A stretch of DNA of 64,000 bases from Letharia columbiana (lineage: Eukaryota > Ascomycota > Lecanoromycetes > Lecanorales > Parmeliaceae). The translations under genes were made by a program, and so were the position numbers. Below the pieces are notes generated by a model. That model did not search any database. It saw only the letters and a list, made by a program, of their open reading frames with translations, and had not been told where the DNA came from. Of the stretch, positions 12,720-24,465 are shown piece after piece. The stretch is taken from contig NW_023501148.1 in assembly GCF_014066305.1 (NCBI RefSeq), forward strand, positions 186,001-250,000, read 5' to 3'. The stretch's first letter is position 1; every line of letters begins with the position of its first letter.

Positions 12720-14495
12720 CAAGTTTAATTTAAATATATAATTATATTTCTTCTATAATTCTATTAATTTACTAATTATGAATATATTTATTCTCGATAC
12801 CTCTCGTCTAAATATTGCTAAGTATTTCTTTTATTCGTCTTTTAAATCTCTTACTAACGCTTTTAGATTATTTCTCGATAAATTCGCTACTACTAATAAT
12901 CGAGGCCGTAAGCGAGATTAATAGCTATCTATTATTACTTATAAACGCGTTAAAAGATTCTTAAAAAGAGCCTAAACGGATTTATAGCTATCGTTCTTCG
13001 CTATATACTTCTCTTAAGCTAACGATACTCGACTAGTTATTTAGTTAATACTATCTATTTTATTAGCTTAATAATTTATTTAGTTAGATTATTAGCTAGT
13101 TACTTAATTATTTACTTAGTTAGCTACTTAGCTAGCTACTTAATCTAATACTCTATAAGAAAAAAAGTAAAAGAAGAAATTATAATAGATAAATACGAAG
13201 AATATTACGAAGAAATTAAGCGATAATAAGACTATTATTATTAAGAATATAAGTTAACTTTTTAAGATTCTACGTTATATTAGTTATCTACTTAATTAGC
13301 TACTTAGCTAGCTACTTAATTTAATACTCTATAAGAGAAAAAATAAAAGAAGAAACTATAATAGGCAAATGCGGAGAATACTACGAAGAATATTACGGAG
13401 AAATTAAGCGATAATAAAACTACTATCGTTAAGAATACGGCTCGACTCTTTAAGATTCTATATTATATACTCTCTACGATTTTATATTAAATTATTACTT
13501 AATAAGCGTTATTAGTTAATTACTTAGTTATTTACTTAGTTAACTACTTAGCTAGCTACTTAGTCTAATATTTTATAAAAGAAAAAGTAAGAGAAGGAAT
13601 TATAATAGGCTAATATAGAGAATATTATAGAGAATACTATAGAGAATACTACGAAGAAATTAAGCGGTAATAAGACTATTATTATTAAGAATACGGCTTA
13701 GCTCTTTAAGATCTTACGTTAAATTATTACTTAGTAAGCGGAGAATACTATTATAACTTAGTCTATTATTCTTATTATATTAATATAATATATTATTATA
13801 ATAACGTTATAAGAGAAGAATTTACTAAGATAATTATAGTTAATTAAACCTCTATAGAAGAAATATTAGATGATATATATTTAGAATCTTAGATGAATTA
13901 AAATTATTCGATATCTATAGCTATCTTATTATTTGAAAGATTTTATTACGATAGAAGATATTATAAGATTTATATTACTAATTAATATATTATCTTTATT
14001 TCTTTTTAATATTTTAATACTTCTTACTATAAAGATATAGCCTTTTTTTTTTTTTTTAAATTCTAAGACTAGTTATTATAGTAGATTAATCTATACTTAT
14101 ATCTCGAGATCTTTATCTATAATTAATTATATATAGCCCTAAGCTAAGTTATTAGTAAGATCGATCTATTAATTATAACTTTAAACGATTTATTAAGAAG
14201 ATAATTTATTCGACTAGCGAGGTATATTAAAAATAAGATTATTAAGTAGATACTTCTTTCTTAAATAAGAATATAATTAATTAGTAATCTATAGTAATAG
14301 AAGTAGATTAAATAGGCTAAATATTATATAGAAAGCAAGTAGAGTCCGATTTAACTTAGAATTAAAGCTTTTATCTTCTTTATTAATTTTATAGTAATAA
14401 AAGTAAGTTAAAAACGTATAGTAAGCGATTAGAGTTCGATTTTTAACTTAGAAAAATCTAACTTTATAAATTTAATTTATAAGCCTTTACTTATA
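12720..14495 (+). repeat. Long-family repeat, RIP-mutated copy
   Basis: Follows the spared copy at 42530-44612 in order: the TCGATACCTCTCG block, the AAACGCGTT block, the GCGGAGAATAC modules, the block beginning at 13860 that matches 44260 onward, and the end ATAAGCCTTTACTTA. The 5' end (equivalent of 42130-42530) is missing. A segment at about 14090-14400 absent from the spared copies recurs at 40790-41050. Confidence 0.75.
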
Positions 14496-14517
14496 TAGAG
14501 TAATATCTTATTTCTAT

Positions 14518-17500
14518 TATATATTAATATATATAATAGAATAAGATAGAACTAAGCTTAAAAATCTTAAATTTATATATATAATTAATTATTAATTTAA
14601 ATTCTCTATACTCTTTAGCTAGACCGACTAAGTTAGCTTAATAATTCTCTTATACTTTATTATTAAAAATTTATATATAAAAGTCTTATACTTTAAAGTA
14701 CTTAGCTTATAATATATATAGTTACTTTATAATTCCTTAAATTATAAAGCTCGCTTTACGCTTTCTAATAATATAAAAATTATAAAGTTTAATCTACTAT
14801 TAGTATATTAAATAAATATTTAAATATAATAGTTATAGTAATTATACTAGACGCGTCCGAGATTAGATAATAATTCTTTCACCTATTTATATAATTATTC
14901 TTCTTCTACTATTCTATTAATTTATTAATATAAATATAATTATTCTCGATACTTCTCGCGAAAACGTTATTAAACGCTTTAGATATATATATTTCTTTTA
15001 CTCGTCTCTTAGAGCCTCTACTAACGCCCTTAAATTACTTCTCGATAAATTTATTATTATTAGTAATCGAGGCTATAAGCGAGCTTAATAGCTATCTATT
15101 ACTATTTATAAACGCGTTAAAAGATCTTTAAAAAGAGTCTAAACGAATATATTCTCCTCTATAGATTTCTTTTAAGCTAGCGATAATATATTTAGCGATA
15201 CTATCTTCTAAGACGCGTTTTTCTCCTCTATTTATTCTTTATTATTCTATTTTAATTATATTTCTTCTATAATTCTATTAATTTATTATTTATAGATATA
15301 TTCGCCCTCGATATTTCTTATCTAAATATTACTAAATATCTAAGATATATATCTCTTTTACTCGTTTTTTAAATTTCTTATTAACTTCTCTTAAGTTAAT
15401 AATACTTAATTAGCTATTTAATTAATATTATCTACTCTATTAATTTAATAATCTACTTAATTAAATCGTTTACTAATTATTTAGTTATTTATTTAATTAG
15501 TTACTTAGCTAGCTATTTAGTCTAATACTCTATAAGAGAAGAAATAAGAGAAGAAACTATAATAGATAAATGCGGAGAATACTACGAAGAATACTATAGA
15601 GAAATTAAGCGGTAATAAGACTCTTAGTATTAAGAATATAGCTTAGCTCTTTAAGATCCCACGTTATATACTCTTTATAATTTTATATTAAATTATTACT
15701 TAGTAAGCGGAGAATACTACTATAACTTAATCTATTATTCTTACTATATTAATAATATCGTAAAAGAAGAAACTATAATAAGTAAATATGGAGAATACTA
15801 CGGAGAGTATTACGAAGAGTATTACGAAGAATATTACGAAGAAATTAAGCGATAATAAGACTATTATTCTTAAGAATACGACTTAGCTCTTTAAGATTTC
15901 ACGTTATATACTCTCTATAATTTTATATTAAATTATTATTTAATAAGCGAAGAATATTATTATAACTTAATTTATTATCTCTACTATATTAATATAATAT
16001 ATTATTATAATAATATTATAAGAGAAGAATTTACTATAATAATTATAGTTTATTAAAACTTTATAGAAGAAATATTATAAGAGAAGAAATTATAATAAAT
16101 AAATATAAAGAATACTATAAAGAATACTACGGAGAATACTATAAAGAAATTAAGTAGTAATAAAATTATTATTATTAAGAATACGACTTAGCTCTTTAAG
16201 ATCTTACGTTATACTCTCTCTACGATTCTATATTAAATTATTACTTAGTAAGCGAAGAATATTACTATAATTTAATTTATTATTCTTATTATATTAATAT
16301 AATACAAGTAAAGGCCCATGAATTAAATTCATGGAGTTGGATTTTTCCAAGTCAAATGGAGTTGATTTTTCCAAGTCAAATGGATTTTTAGCCCTAGCCC
16401 TAAGTCAAATCGAACTCTAATTGCTTGCTGTGCGTTTTTAACCTACTTCCACCACTACAAAATTGATTTAATCTATATAGTATATAGGCATATATGTGCG
16501 GAGAGAGGCGCGCTAAGGCCTAATTAGGAAGGTATAATAATTGTTTATAAAAAAAAGAGAAAGGCCATATCCTTATGGTAAGAAGTATCGAAATATCGGA
16601 AAGAAATGGAGACAACGTGCCAATTAGTGGTGCGAATCCCATAATATCTCCTACCGCAGTGAAATTTTTCGAATAATGAAATAGCTATAGACATCGGACG
16701 GTTTCAATTCGTCCAAATATGCATCGTTCCGGAGTGATGATTTGATGTGGAACCGTGGAGAGCATATGACGTGGGATCTTGGAGAGCTGAGCCGTGTTCT
16801 TGGTGCTGGGGGCCTTGTTGCCGCTTGGTTTCTCCGCAGTGTTCTCCATAGTGTTCTCCGCAGTGTTCTCCGCATTTGCCTGTTGTAGTTCCTCCTCTTA
16901 CTCCTTAATGCAGTGGGGATGACAGGCTAAGTTGCAGTGGTGTTCTCCGCTTGCTAAGTGATGATTTGATGTGAAACCGTGGAGAGTATATGACGTGGGA
17001 TCTTGGAGAGCTGAGCCGTGTTCTTGGTGCTGGGGGCCTTGTTGCCGCTTGGTTTCTCCGCAGTGTTCTCCGCATTCGCCTGTTGTAGTCCTCCTCTTGC
17101 TCCTCCTCTTGTAGAGTATCAGACTGAGTGGCTAGCTGAGTGGCTGACTGAGTGGATAACTGATATGACGTGGGATCTTGGAGAGCTGAGCTGTGTTCTT
17201 GACGATGGTGGCCCTGTTGCCGCTTGGTTTCTCCGCAGTGTTCTCCGCATTTGCCTGTTATAGTTCCTCCTCTTGCTCCTCAATGTAGTGGGGATGACAG
17301 GCCAAGTTGCAGTGGTGTTCTCCGCTTGCTGAGTGATGATTTGATGTGGAACGGAAGTTGCAGTGGTGTTCTCCGCTTGCTGAGTGATGATTTGATGTGG
17401 AACCGTGGAGAGTATATGACGTGGGATCTTGGAGAGCTGAGCCGTGTTCTTGGTGCTGGGGGCCTTGTTGTCGCTTGGTTTCTCCGCAGTGTTCTCCGTA

Positions 17501-18985
17501 TTCGCCTGCTGTAGTGACTTCTCTTGCACTGGCTGAGTGGATTGGTGTGAGACCGTGGAGAGTAAGCCTGTTGTGTCACTGCTGCTGATAACTGTCTCCG
17601 CAATGTTCTCCGCAGTGTTCTCCGCATTCGCCTGTTGTAGATCCTCCTCTTATTCAACTGAGTGCGAGGGTACCGAGGGTAAATGTGTTCATATTGGTGG
17701 AATTGGTAGAATTGGTAGAATTGGTAGAATGGTGGAAGAAGAATGGTTACACAAATAGGTGGAAGGATTATTATCCGATCCCGGACGCGTTTGATGTGAC
17801 TACAATATTTGAATGTTAGTTTAACCCATCTACCGCTGGCTTAGAAGGAGTATATAGGGGAGGATATATCCGTTCGGGCTCTTTTTGAGGGTTTTTCAAC
17901 GCGTTTATGAGCAGTAGTAGGTAGCTGTTAGGCTCGCTTGCGGCCTCGATTGCCAGCAGTAGCGGATTCGCCGAGGGGTGGCCTAAAGGCGTCAGTAAGG
18001 GGCTCTAATTGGGCGAGGGGTACCGAAGACGATTGTGTTTATATTGGTGGAATTAGTAGAATTAATAGAATTGGTAGAATTGATAGAATTGGTAGAATGG
18101 TGGAAGAATAACAAACAGGTGGAAGGATTATTATCCGATCCCGGACGCGTCTGGTGTGACTACCATGACTACCATATTTGAATGTCCATTTAATCTACCA
18201 ATAGTAGGCCAAACTTCATTATTTTTACAGCGTTAGAAAGCGCATACTGAGCTCTATAATTTACGAAATTATGAAGAAACAGCATCCGTAGGGAGCTGGT
18301 TATTTCAGAGTGGAAGACTTCTGCATATAGATTTTTGTAGATTTTTGATGGTTGCGGACGCTAATTTATTTACCTGCGGTGTCTAACCAAAAAGCGTAGA
18401 CCTAACGAATTGATGATTGGCTGCATATATAAATTCAAGGTTTTCTAGTTTAGCCCTACCTTATTTTATTATATAATATTAATATTATTATAATAACGTT
18501 ATAAGAGAAGAATCTACTATAACGATTATAGCTAATTAGATCTCTATAGAAGAAATATCGAATAATATATATTTAGACGAAATAAAACCGTTCGATATCT
18601 ATAGCTATTTTATTATTCGAAAAATTTTACTACGATAGAAGATATTATAGAATTTATATCACTAACTAGTATATTATCTTTATTTCTTTCTAGTATTTCG
18701 ATACTTCTTATTATAAGAATATAGTCTTTCTCTATTTTTTATAAATAATTATTACGAATTAATTCTTTATACTTAATATATCTTTCTAATTAAATCTTAG
18801 CGTATCTCTCTTTATATATATATATCTATATATTATATAGATTAAATTAATTTTATAATAGTAAAAGTAGATTAAAAACGTATAGTAAGCGATTAGAGTT
18901 CGATTTAATTTAGAGCTAGAGCTAAAATTCGATTTAACTTAGAAAAATCTAACTCTATAAATTTAATTTATAGGTCTTTACTTAT
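14518..18985 (+). repeat. Long-family repeat, RIP-mutated copy interrupted at 16308-18470
   Basis: The 5' end (ATATATAATAGAATAAGATAG) begins at about 14520 and the copy runs to 16307. It resumes at 18471 with ATTATTATAATAACGTTATA and ends TAGGTCTTTACTTA near 18984. The uninterrupted equivalent is visible at 13775-13800 and 58290-58325. The interruption is the spared copy described separately. Confidence 0.7.
16308..18470 (-). repeat. Long-family repeat, RIP-spared copy nested in a mutated copy
   Basis: Normal base composition with CA and TG throughout, flanked on both sides by RIP-mutated halves of another copy. It is the reverse complement of 42130-44612 with the same block order; for example 18110-18310 matches 42290-42490. 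The 16310 end carries ATGAATTAAATTCAT beside AAGTAAAGGCC; the 18470 end has CCTTATTTTATTATATAAT. The open frames here (74-136 residues, Arg/Thr- or Gln/Thr-rich) come from GCGGAGAACACT modules and I do not regard them as genes. No terminal inverted repeat is visible. Confidence 0.8.
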
Positions 18986-19558
18986 TAATATATATAAAAG
19001 AATAAGATAGAGCTAAATTAGAAAATCTTAAGTTTATATATATAGTAAATTAAAAATTCGTTAGATCTACGCTTTTTAATTAGATATCGCGGGTAAAAGA
19101 TTAACGTTCGTAATTATTAAAAAATAGATCTACGTTATTAATATATAAAATAACTTTTTTATTTTCTATTAATTTTTTTTTTTAAATTATAGAACGAAAT
19201 ATAGGCTTTTAGAAAAAAAGAAGCTCTAAATTTAGTCTTATAATTATTAAAGCGTAAGGAATTCAAATATCGCTTATCAAAGTTCGCTCGATAGCCGGAC
19301 AGCCCTAATTAAAAAACAGATATATATTATTTGATTTTAAAATAACCTTTTTATTTTCTATTATGATTTCGAGATTTGTTCTTTAAACTATAGAACGAAA
19401 TATGAGCTTTTAGTAAGAAAAAGAGTTTTTAAATTTAGTCTTATAATTATTAAAGTATAAGAAATTTAAATATCGCTTATTAAAGATCGCTTATCTATTT
19501 ACTCGATAGCTCTAATTAAAAAAAAAATTATAAATTTAATTTATAGGCCTTTACTCGT
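18986..19558 (+). repeat. Short-family repeat, copy 1
   Basis: Runs from ATATATATAAAAGAATAAGATAG to the palindrome-like AAATTTAATTTATAGG and CCTTTACTCGT. Interior landmarks are the AAGCGTAAGGAATTCAAATATCGC block (19250) and CTCGATAGC. It contains an internal near-duplicate (TATAGAACGAAATA twice, 19190 and 19390), so it is longer than most copies. Confidence 0.75.
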
Positions 19559-21746
19559 TTAAAATATAAATAAATTAGAGATCTATCTAAATAATCTTAA
19601 AAATTAGATTATTTTAAGAAATAGATTTATAATTCTAATTATTTATTTTTATAAATATTTATTTTTAATATAGAGTTTTATATTAGTTAATTATTTAATT
19701 AATATCGAGTTATATTAATTATATTAATAAATTTAATAAATTTATTTAAACTCTAAAGAAAATTAGATATAATAACTTTAAATATCGTTATATACTTAAA
19801 TAAATTATTAAATTCTATATACTCTATTAGAAATACTCTTAATTTTTAAATTATTTTAAATTCTTACTTAAGAACGAAGATAATACTTATTTTAATTATA
19901 TAATTATTATTAATATTCTCTATATTAACTATAATCTAATTCTATAAATTATTAAGAAAGAAACTTCTTTTTAAATCGCCCGCTAATTAATAAATATAAC
20001 TATCTCTTATATATAAAATACATTAAGATTATACTATATAAGTATATATATTAAATATCTTAATATTATTATATATAATATTAAAATTAATTTTAATAAT
20101 ATCGAGTTTAAATAAAACGCTAAAACTTTAAATATTTAAATAAAATACGTATTAATTAAAGTCGCTAATTCTATTAACCTAGTAAAATAATATTATATTT
20201 TATTAAAATAAGCTTATTTAATAATTATTACGAAATTAAAAAACTAGAGTATTAAAAAAGAGATTATCTATAAATAATTATTAAGATTACTAACGATATA
20301 GTCGAATATATTAATCTTATTTCTATATTACTTATTCTTATATCTTTTTTATATTATAAATAATAATATATTAACTTTATTTATTATTAAGCGAGTATAA
20401 ATTATTAATATAGTAATAGCTAAAGTTATAAAATCTTACGCTAAGAAATAAGTTAATAACGCTCTATATTAGCGAAATAATCTTTAGATTATAAAAATAT
20501 ATAATACTTTAAATAATTCCTTAATATTAGTTTAAAGTATATTAAAGAAATATATTATAAGAAATATATTAAAAGAAATATATTAAATTCTATAAATTGC
20601 TAGTTACTTCTCGAGAGATATATATTATCGAATTATCTAATAATTCTATAGACTTTCGAGTTATTATTATTAAGTTATATTTAAAAAAAAACTTTAATAA
20701 AAACTTTAATTAAGTCTCTTAAATCTAACTAATAAAGTTTTTTAAATTTAGATAATACTTAATATAATAATAACGATAATTAAAACTATTAAGATTCTTT
20801 TTAAAACGCTTTATTATATTATAATCCTCCTTAATATTAATATATCTTTACTTATTTTTAAAACTTAGCTAATATTACTCTTTATATATCTAAATTTATA
20901 TTATAATTATCTTTACTAAATTTCTAGATATTTTAACTAAAAGAATTTAACAAATTATTTAAAAAGAGTATATTTAAAATTATAAAAATCGAAGATATCT
21001 TTATAGAAGTATAAATATTAAATAAATATTTTATAAACTAAATTAAAAATAAGGGAATTAAGAAAGCTTTTAAGAAGTTTTAATTAGTAATATAAACATT
21101 TAATAACTCGAAAAGATATAGAATTCTTATTTAGACCCTTATTATTTAACGAGTTAATTAATAATTTATTATTATTCTATTCTTAGCTATTTTATAGCTA
21201 TGTCTATATCTATACGATTTTATTTAAATATATATATAGTCTTAATTCAAATTAGCTAGGCTAAAGTTAAGATATTAATAAAGAAGATATCTAAGAAATA
21301 CGGAAACTAATTTAATAGATAATACGCTATCTATTCTCTAATTCTTAGCTTATTAACTAGCGACGATAGTAGTAAAGTACTACTAGTATATAACGCTATT
21401 TTATATATAAAATACGATTATAATAATAATAAATATCATCGATATTATATAAAACTGCTATCTTATAAGTTAATTAATTTAATATATATAATTTAAACTT
21501 AATATTAATTAATAGAAATAATTTCTTTAATTTATCTATAATTAAAAGATAATTAAATAATTAAAAGAAATATATTCTATTTAATAATTTTAATCTATAT
21601 TATTTTAATTAAAATAATCTAGAAAATATATATATATTATAAGAAGATAAAAGAAATTAGTAGTTATAATTATAATTATAGATATAAATATTTTATTATT
21701 AAATTATAAAAAAGTTATTTTAAAATTAAATAATATATATCTAATT
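19559..21746. other. AT-rich RIP-mutated DNA, no identifiable gene
   Basis: No CA/TG-containing island, no recognisable domain in any frame. Probably a decayed transposon of unknown type. Confidence 0.45.
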
Positions 21747-22113
21747 AGAGCTATTCGACTATCGAGCGAACTTTAATAAGCGATATTTAAATTTCTTACG
21801 CTTTAATAGTTATAAGACTAAATATAGAAATTCTTTTTTTATCTAAAAGCCGATATTTCGTTCTATAACTTAAAAAAAAATCTTAAAAATTTAATAGAAA
21901 ATAAAAAAGGTAATCTATATGTGAATAATATATATCTATATTTTTAATAAGGAAGGCGCGAGAGAGCGAGATTTTAATAGTTACGAATTTTAATTCATTT
22001 ACTTATAATATCTAATTAAAAAGCGTAGATCTAATAAATTTATAATTGGCTATATATATAAATTTAAGATTTACTAGCTTAGTTTTATCTTATTTTATTA
22101 TATATACTAATAT
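21747..22113 (-). repeat. Short-family repeat, copy 2, lacking one end
   Basis: Begins inside the family (TAGAGCTATTCGACTATCGAG) without the GAGTAAAGGCC end and runs to TATTTTATTATATATACTAAT. It has the same central landmarks as other copies in reverse orientation. Confidence 0.65.
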
Positions 22114-22269
22114 AATAATGTAAAAAGTAGAAAAATATAAAAGCGATATTAATTTTAATTCAATTATATTAAAAAGAATAAAAGCGATATAGAAATATTA
22201 AATTTAATTAAATTTATAATATAACTTTAATTATTTATTAATAATAATAAAGATAGAATTATATATAGA

Positions 22270-23370
22270 GAACTTTATTATTTAAAAGAATTTAAAAAAT
22301 AGCGAAATAAAATAAAATAAAATAAGAGATTTTAAAGTTAAAATAAACTCTCTTTCTTTTATTAATTAAGAATTTAAAATAAATTAATAAATATCAAGAA
22401 AGAATTTTAAAAGAGTTTAAAAGAATTATTAAGATTATAATATTATAAATTAAGCTATTAATAAAAGCTAATTCTTTTTAAATTTTAAATTTTAAAATTA
22501 TTATTAAAAAGATAAAAATAAATAAATATTAAATAAATTATAATATTAATAAGAAGAAGAAGTAAAGTAAAGTAAGAAAAGATAGATATAAAAGTCTATA
22601 AAAAACGAAGATTATTAACTTTAGAAATAAAATTTATAAAAATTTATAATTATTAGAGAAAAAGTAAAAAATTTAAAAAAAATTAATAAAATAATAATAA
22701 AGAATGAAGATTTTTTTTTTAAAATTTTCTTCTTTAAAAAAATTAGATAAAAATTTAATAATTATATTTAAAAGTAAAATAATAAAGCTATAAATTATAC
22801 TATTTTTCAAATTATTTTAAATAACATTAATTAATACTATTAAAATAATATATCTTTTTTTAAAATAGATAAATAATACTTTTATATAAAAAGAGATATT
22901 ATAGATTCTTTCTTACTTAAAACTAAATAAAGTCTTAAAAATCGATAGAATATTAAATTAATTTTTATATATAATAATAAAGAAGTTATTATTATTATAA
23001 TTTATTTAATTTATTTAAATTTATCTATAAATAGAATACTATTTTTAAGAGTTTAAGAAAACTAATATTATAAAAATTAAAAATTAAAAATTAAAAAAAA
23101 TTATATAAAATTTAAATTATATAGATTAATAATTTTATTAACTATATTAAAAAAGATTCTTAAATTAATAGTAGCTAAATATCTAAGCGATTACGAAGAA
23201 AATAGTAATTTTCTCTCTTTAAAATAAATAAGAGTAAGAAAAAAGAGATTTATATAAATAGTATTAGAAATAATAGTTAAAGTAATATATATAATCTAAG
23301 ACTATAATAAAGATAATATTATTAATTTTTTATTTCTTAGTATAAGATAGTAAGATCTCTTTTAATAAAA
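22270..23370 (+). pseudogene. Tad-like LINE (non-LTR) reverse transcriptase fragment, RIP-mutated
   Basis: A plus-strand frame, broken by RIP-type stop codons, follows the N-terminal part of LINE reverse transcriptases. In order: a Lys/Arg-rich linker (about 22560-22650), the LKLNKVLKIDRILN block (22920, corresponding to the conserved K-A-PG-DGI-N motif), a block near YRLIILLTILKK (23120, the YRPI-LLN-GK motif), LIVAKYLSDYEE and then IRVRKKRF (the Q-G-R motif region). The sequence stops where an LTR starts at 23376, so the catalytic Asp motifs and the 3' half are missing. Assignment to the Tad clade is inferred from fungal context; membership in LINE reverse transcriptases is firmer. Confidence 0.7.
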
Positions 23371-23375
23371 CTATA

Positions 23376-24065
23376 TATTACGAGCGTACTCTTAATATAC
23401 TACTTAGTCTTATAGCGAGCGAGCCTTAATAAAGATATCTTCTATTATATTATATCTTCTTTCTATATATATAGTTTAATAGTCTTATTATTCTATTTAT
23501 CTTATTTATATTAATATTATATTTATACTAATTCTAATATTATAATAAAGCTTCTTTATATATTTAACGAAGAGAAATATAATTAAATATACTTTATTCG
23601 AATTAGTAAATAAATTTAAAGAAATATATTAATAGAGATTTTAATAAGATATTAAGTTAAGCTATTATATTTTTAAAAAAGTCTATTATATAAATAATTT
23701 AACTTTAAAAAATATAATATAATAGCGAAATAATCTTATTAGAATAATAGATAAGAGATAAATAAGATATTAAAATTATTTATATAACTAGCGAATTAAT
23801 AGTAGAAAGAAATTATTATAAATTATATATTATAATAAGTCTATTATAATACTAATAGAAATAATCTCGAAATAATTATAATTTAATATTTTTATTAAAT
23901 ATATTAATAATATATATAATAAGTCTACTATTAAATAGTATTTAATATATTTAATTCTTTTATTATCTATCTTTTTATTAAATCTATAAATTAATAAGTA
24001 TTTAAATTATAAGAGTTATCTATATTAATTAAGTCGTTAACTACTAAATACTTATTATAGTATTT
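23376..24065 (+). mobile_element. Small LTR element: LTR plus 5' internal region, RIP-mutated
   Basis: The LTR (23376-23538) starts TATTACGAGCG, matching the intact TGTTACGAGCG at 46491. The internal sequence that follows corresponds to the less mutated 45203-45730 and to 28017-28560. The element ends at about 24065, where a long-family repeat begins, so its 3' internal part and second LTR are missing. Confidence 0.7.
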
Positions 24066-24465
24066 AAAAACAAGTAAAGGCCTATGAATTAAATTTATAA
24101 AGTTGAATTTTTCTAAGTTAAATCGAATTTTAGCTCTAGTTCTAAGTTAAATCGAACTCTAATCGCTTACTATACGTTTTTAACCTATATATAAATATAT
24201 ATATACGAAGAGAGGCGCGCTAAGGTCTAATTAGAAAGGTATATTAAGTATAGAGAATTAATTCGTAATAATTACTTATAAAAAATAGAGAAAGACTATA
24301 TTCTTATAATAAGAAGTATTAAAATATTGAAAAGAAATAAAGATAATATGCTAATTAGTAATATAAATTTCATATTATCTTCTATAATAGTAAAATCTTT
24401 TCAAATAATAAAATAGCTGTTAGAGTAAGATATCGAATAATTTTAATTTATTTAAATATATATAA
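24066..24465 (-). repeat. Long-family repeat, partial 3'-end copy
   Basis: Starts ACAAGTAAAGGCCTATGAAT and runs through the block equivalent to 16308-16700, then stops and is followed directly by the same end of another copy in the same orientation. It carries moderate RIP damage. Confidence 0.75.

Noticed and set aside
2860..16300. Mitochondrial DNA origin of the AT-rich sequence
   Set aside because: The loss is specific to CA and TG with CG retained, and nuclear transposons of several classes are present. Mitochondrial DNA would not show this dinucleotide pattern.
16651..17758. Cluster of frames on both strands in the spared long-family copy
   Set aside because: They come from GCGGAGAACACT-type modules, switch frame between modules and lack any domain. 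RIP-mutated copies do not preserve them.
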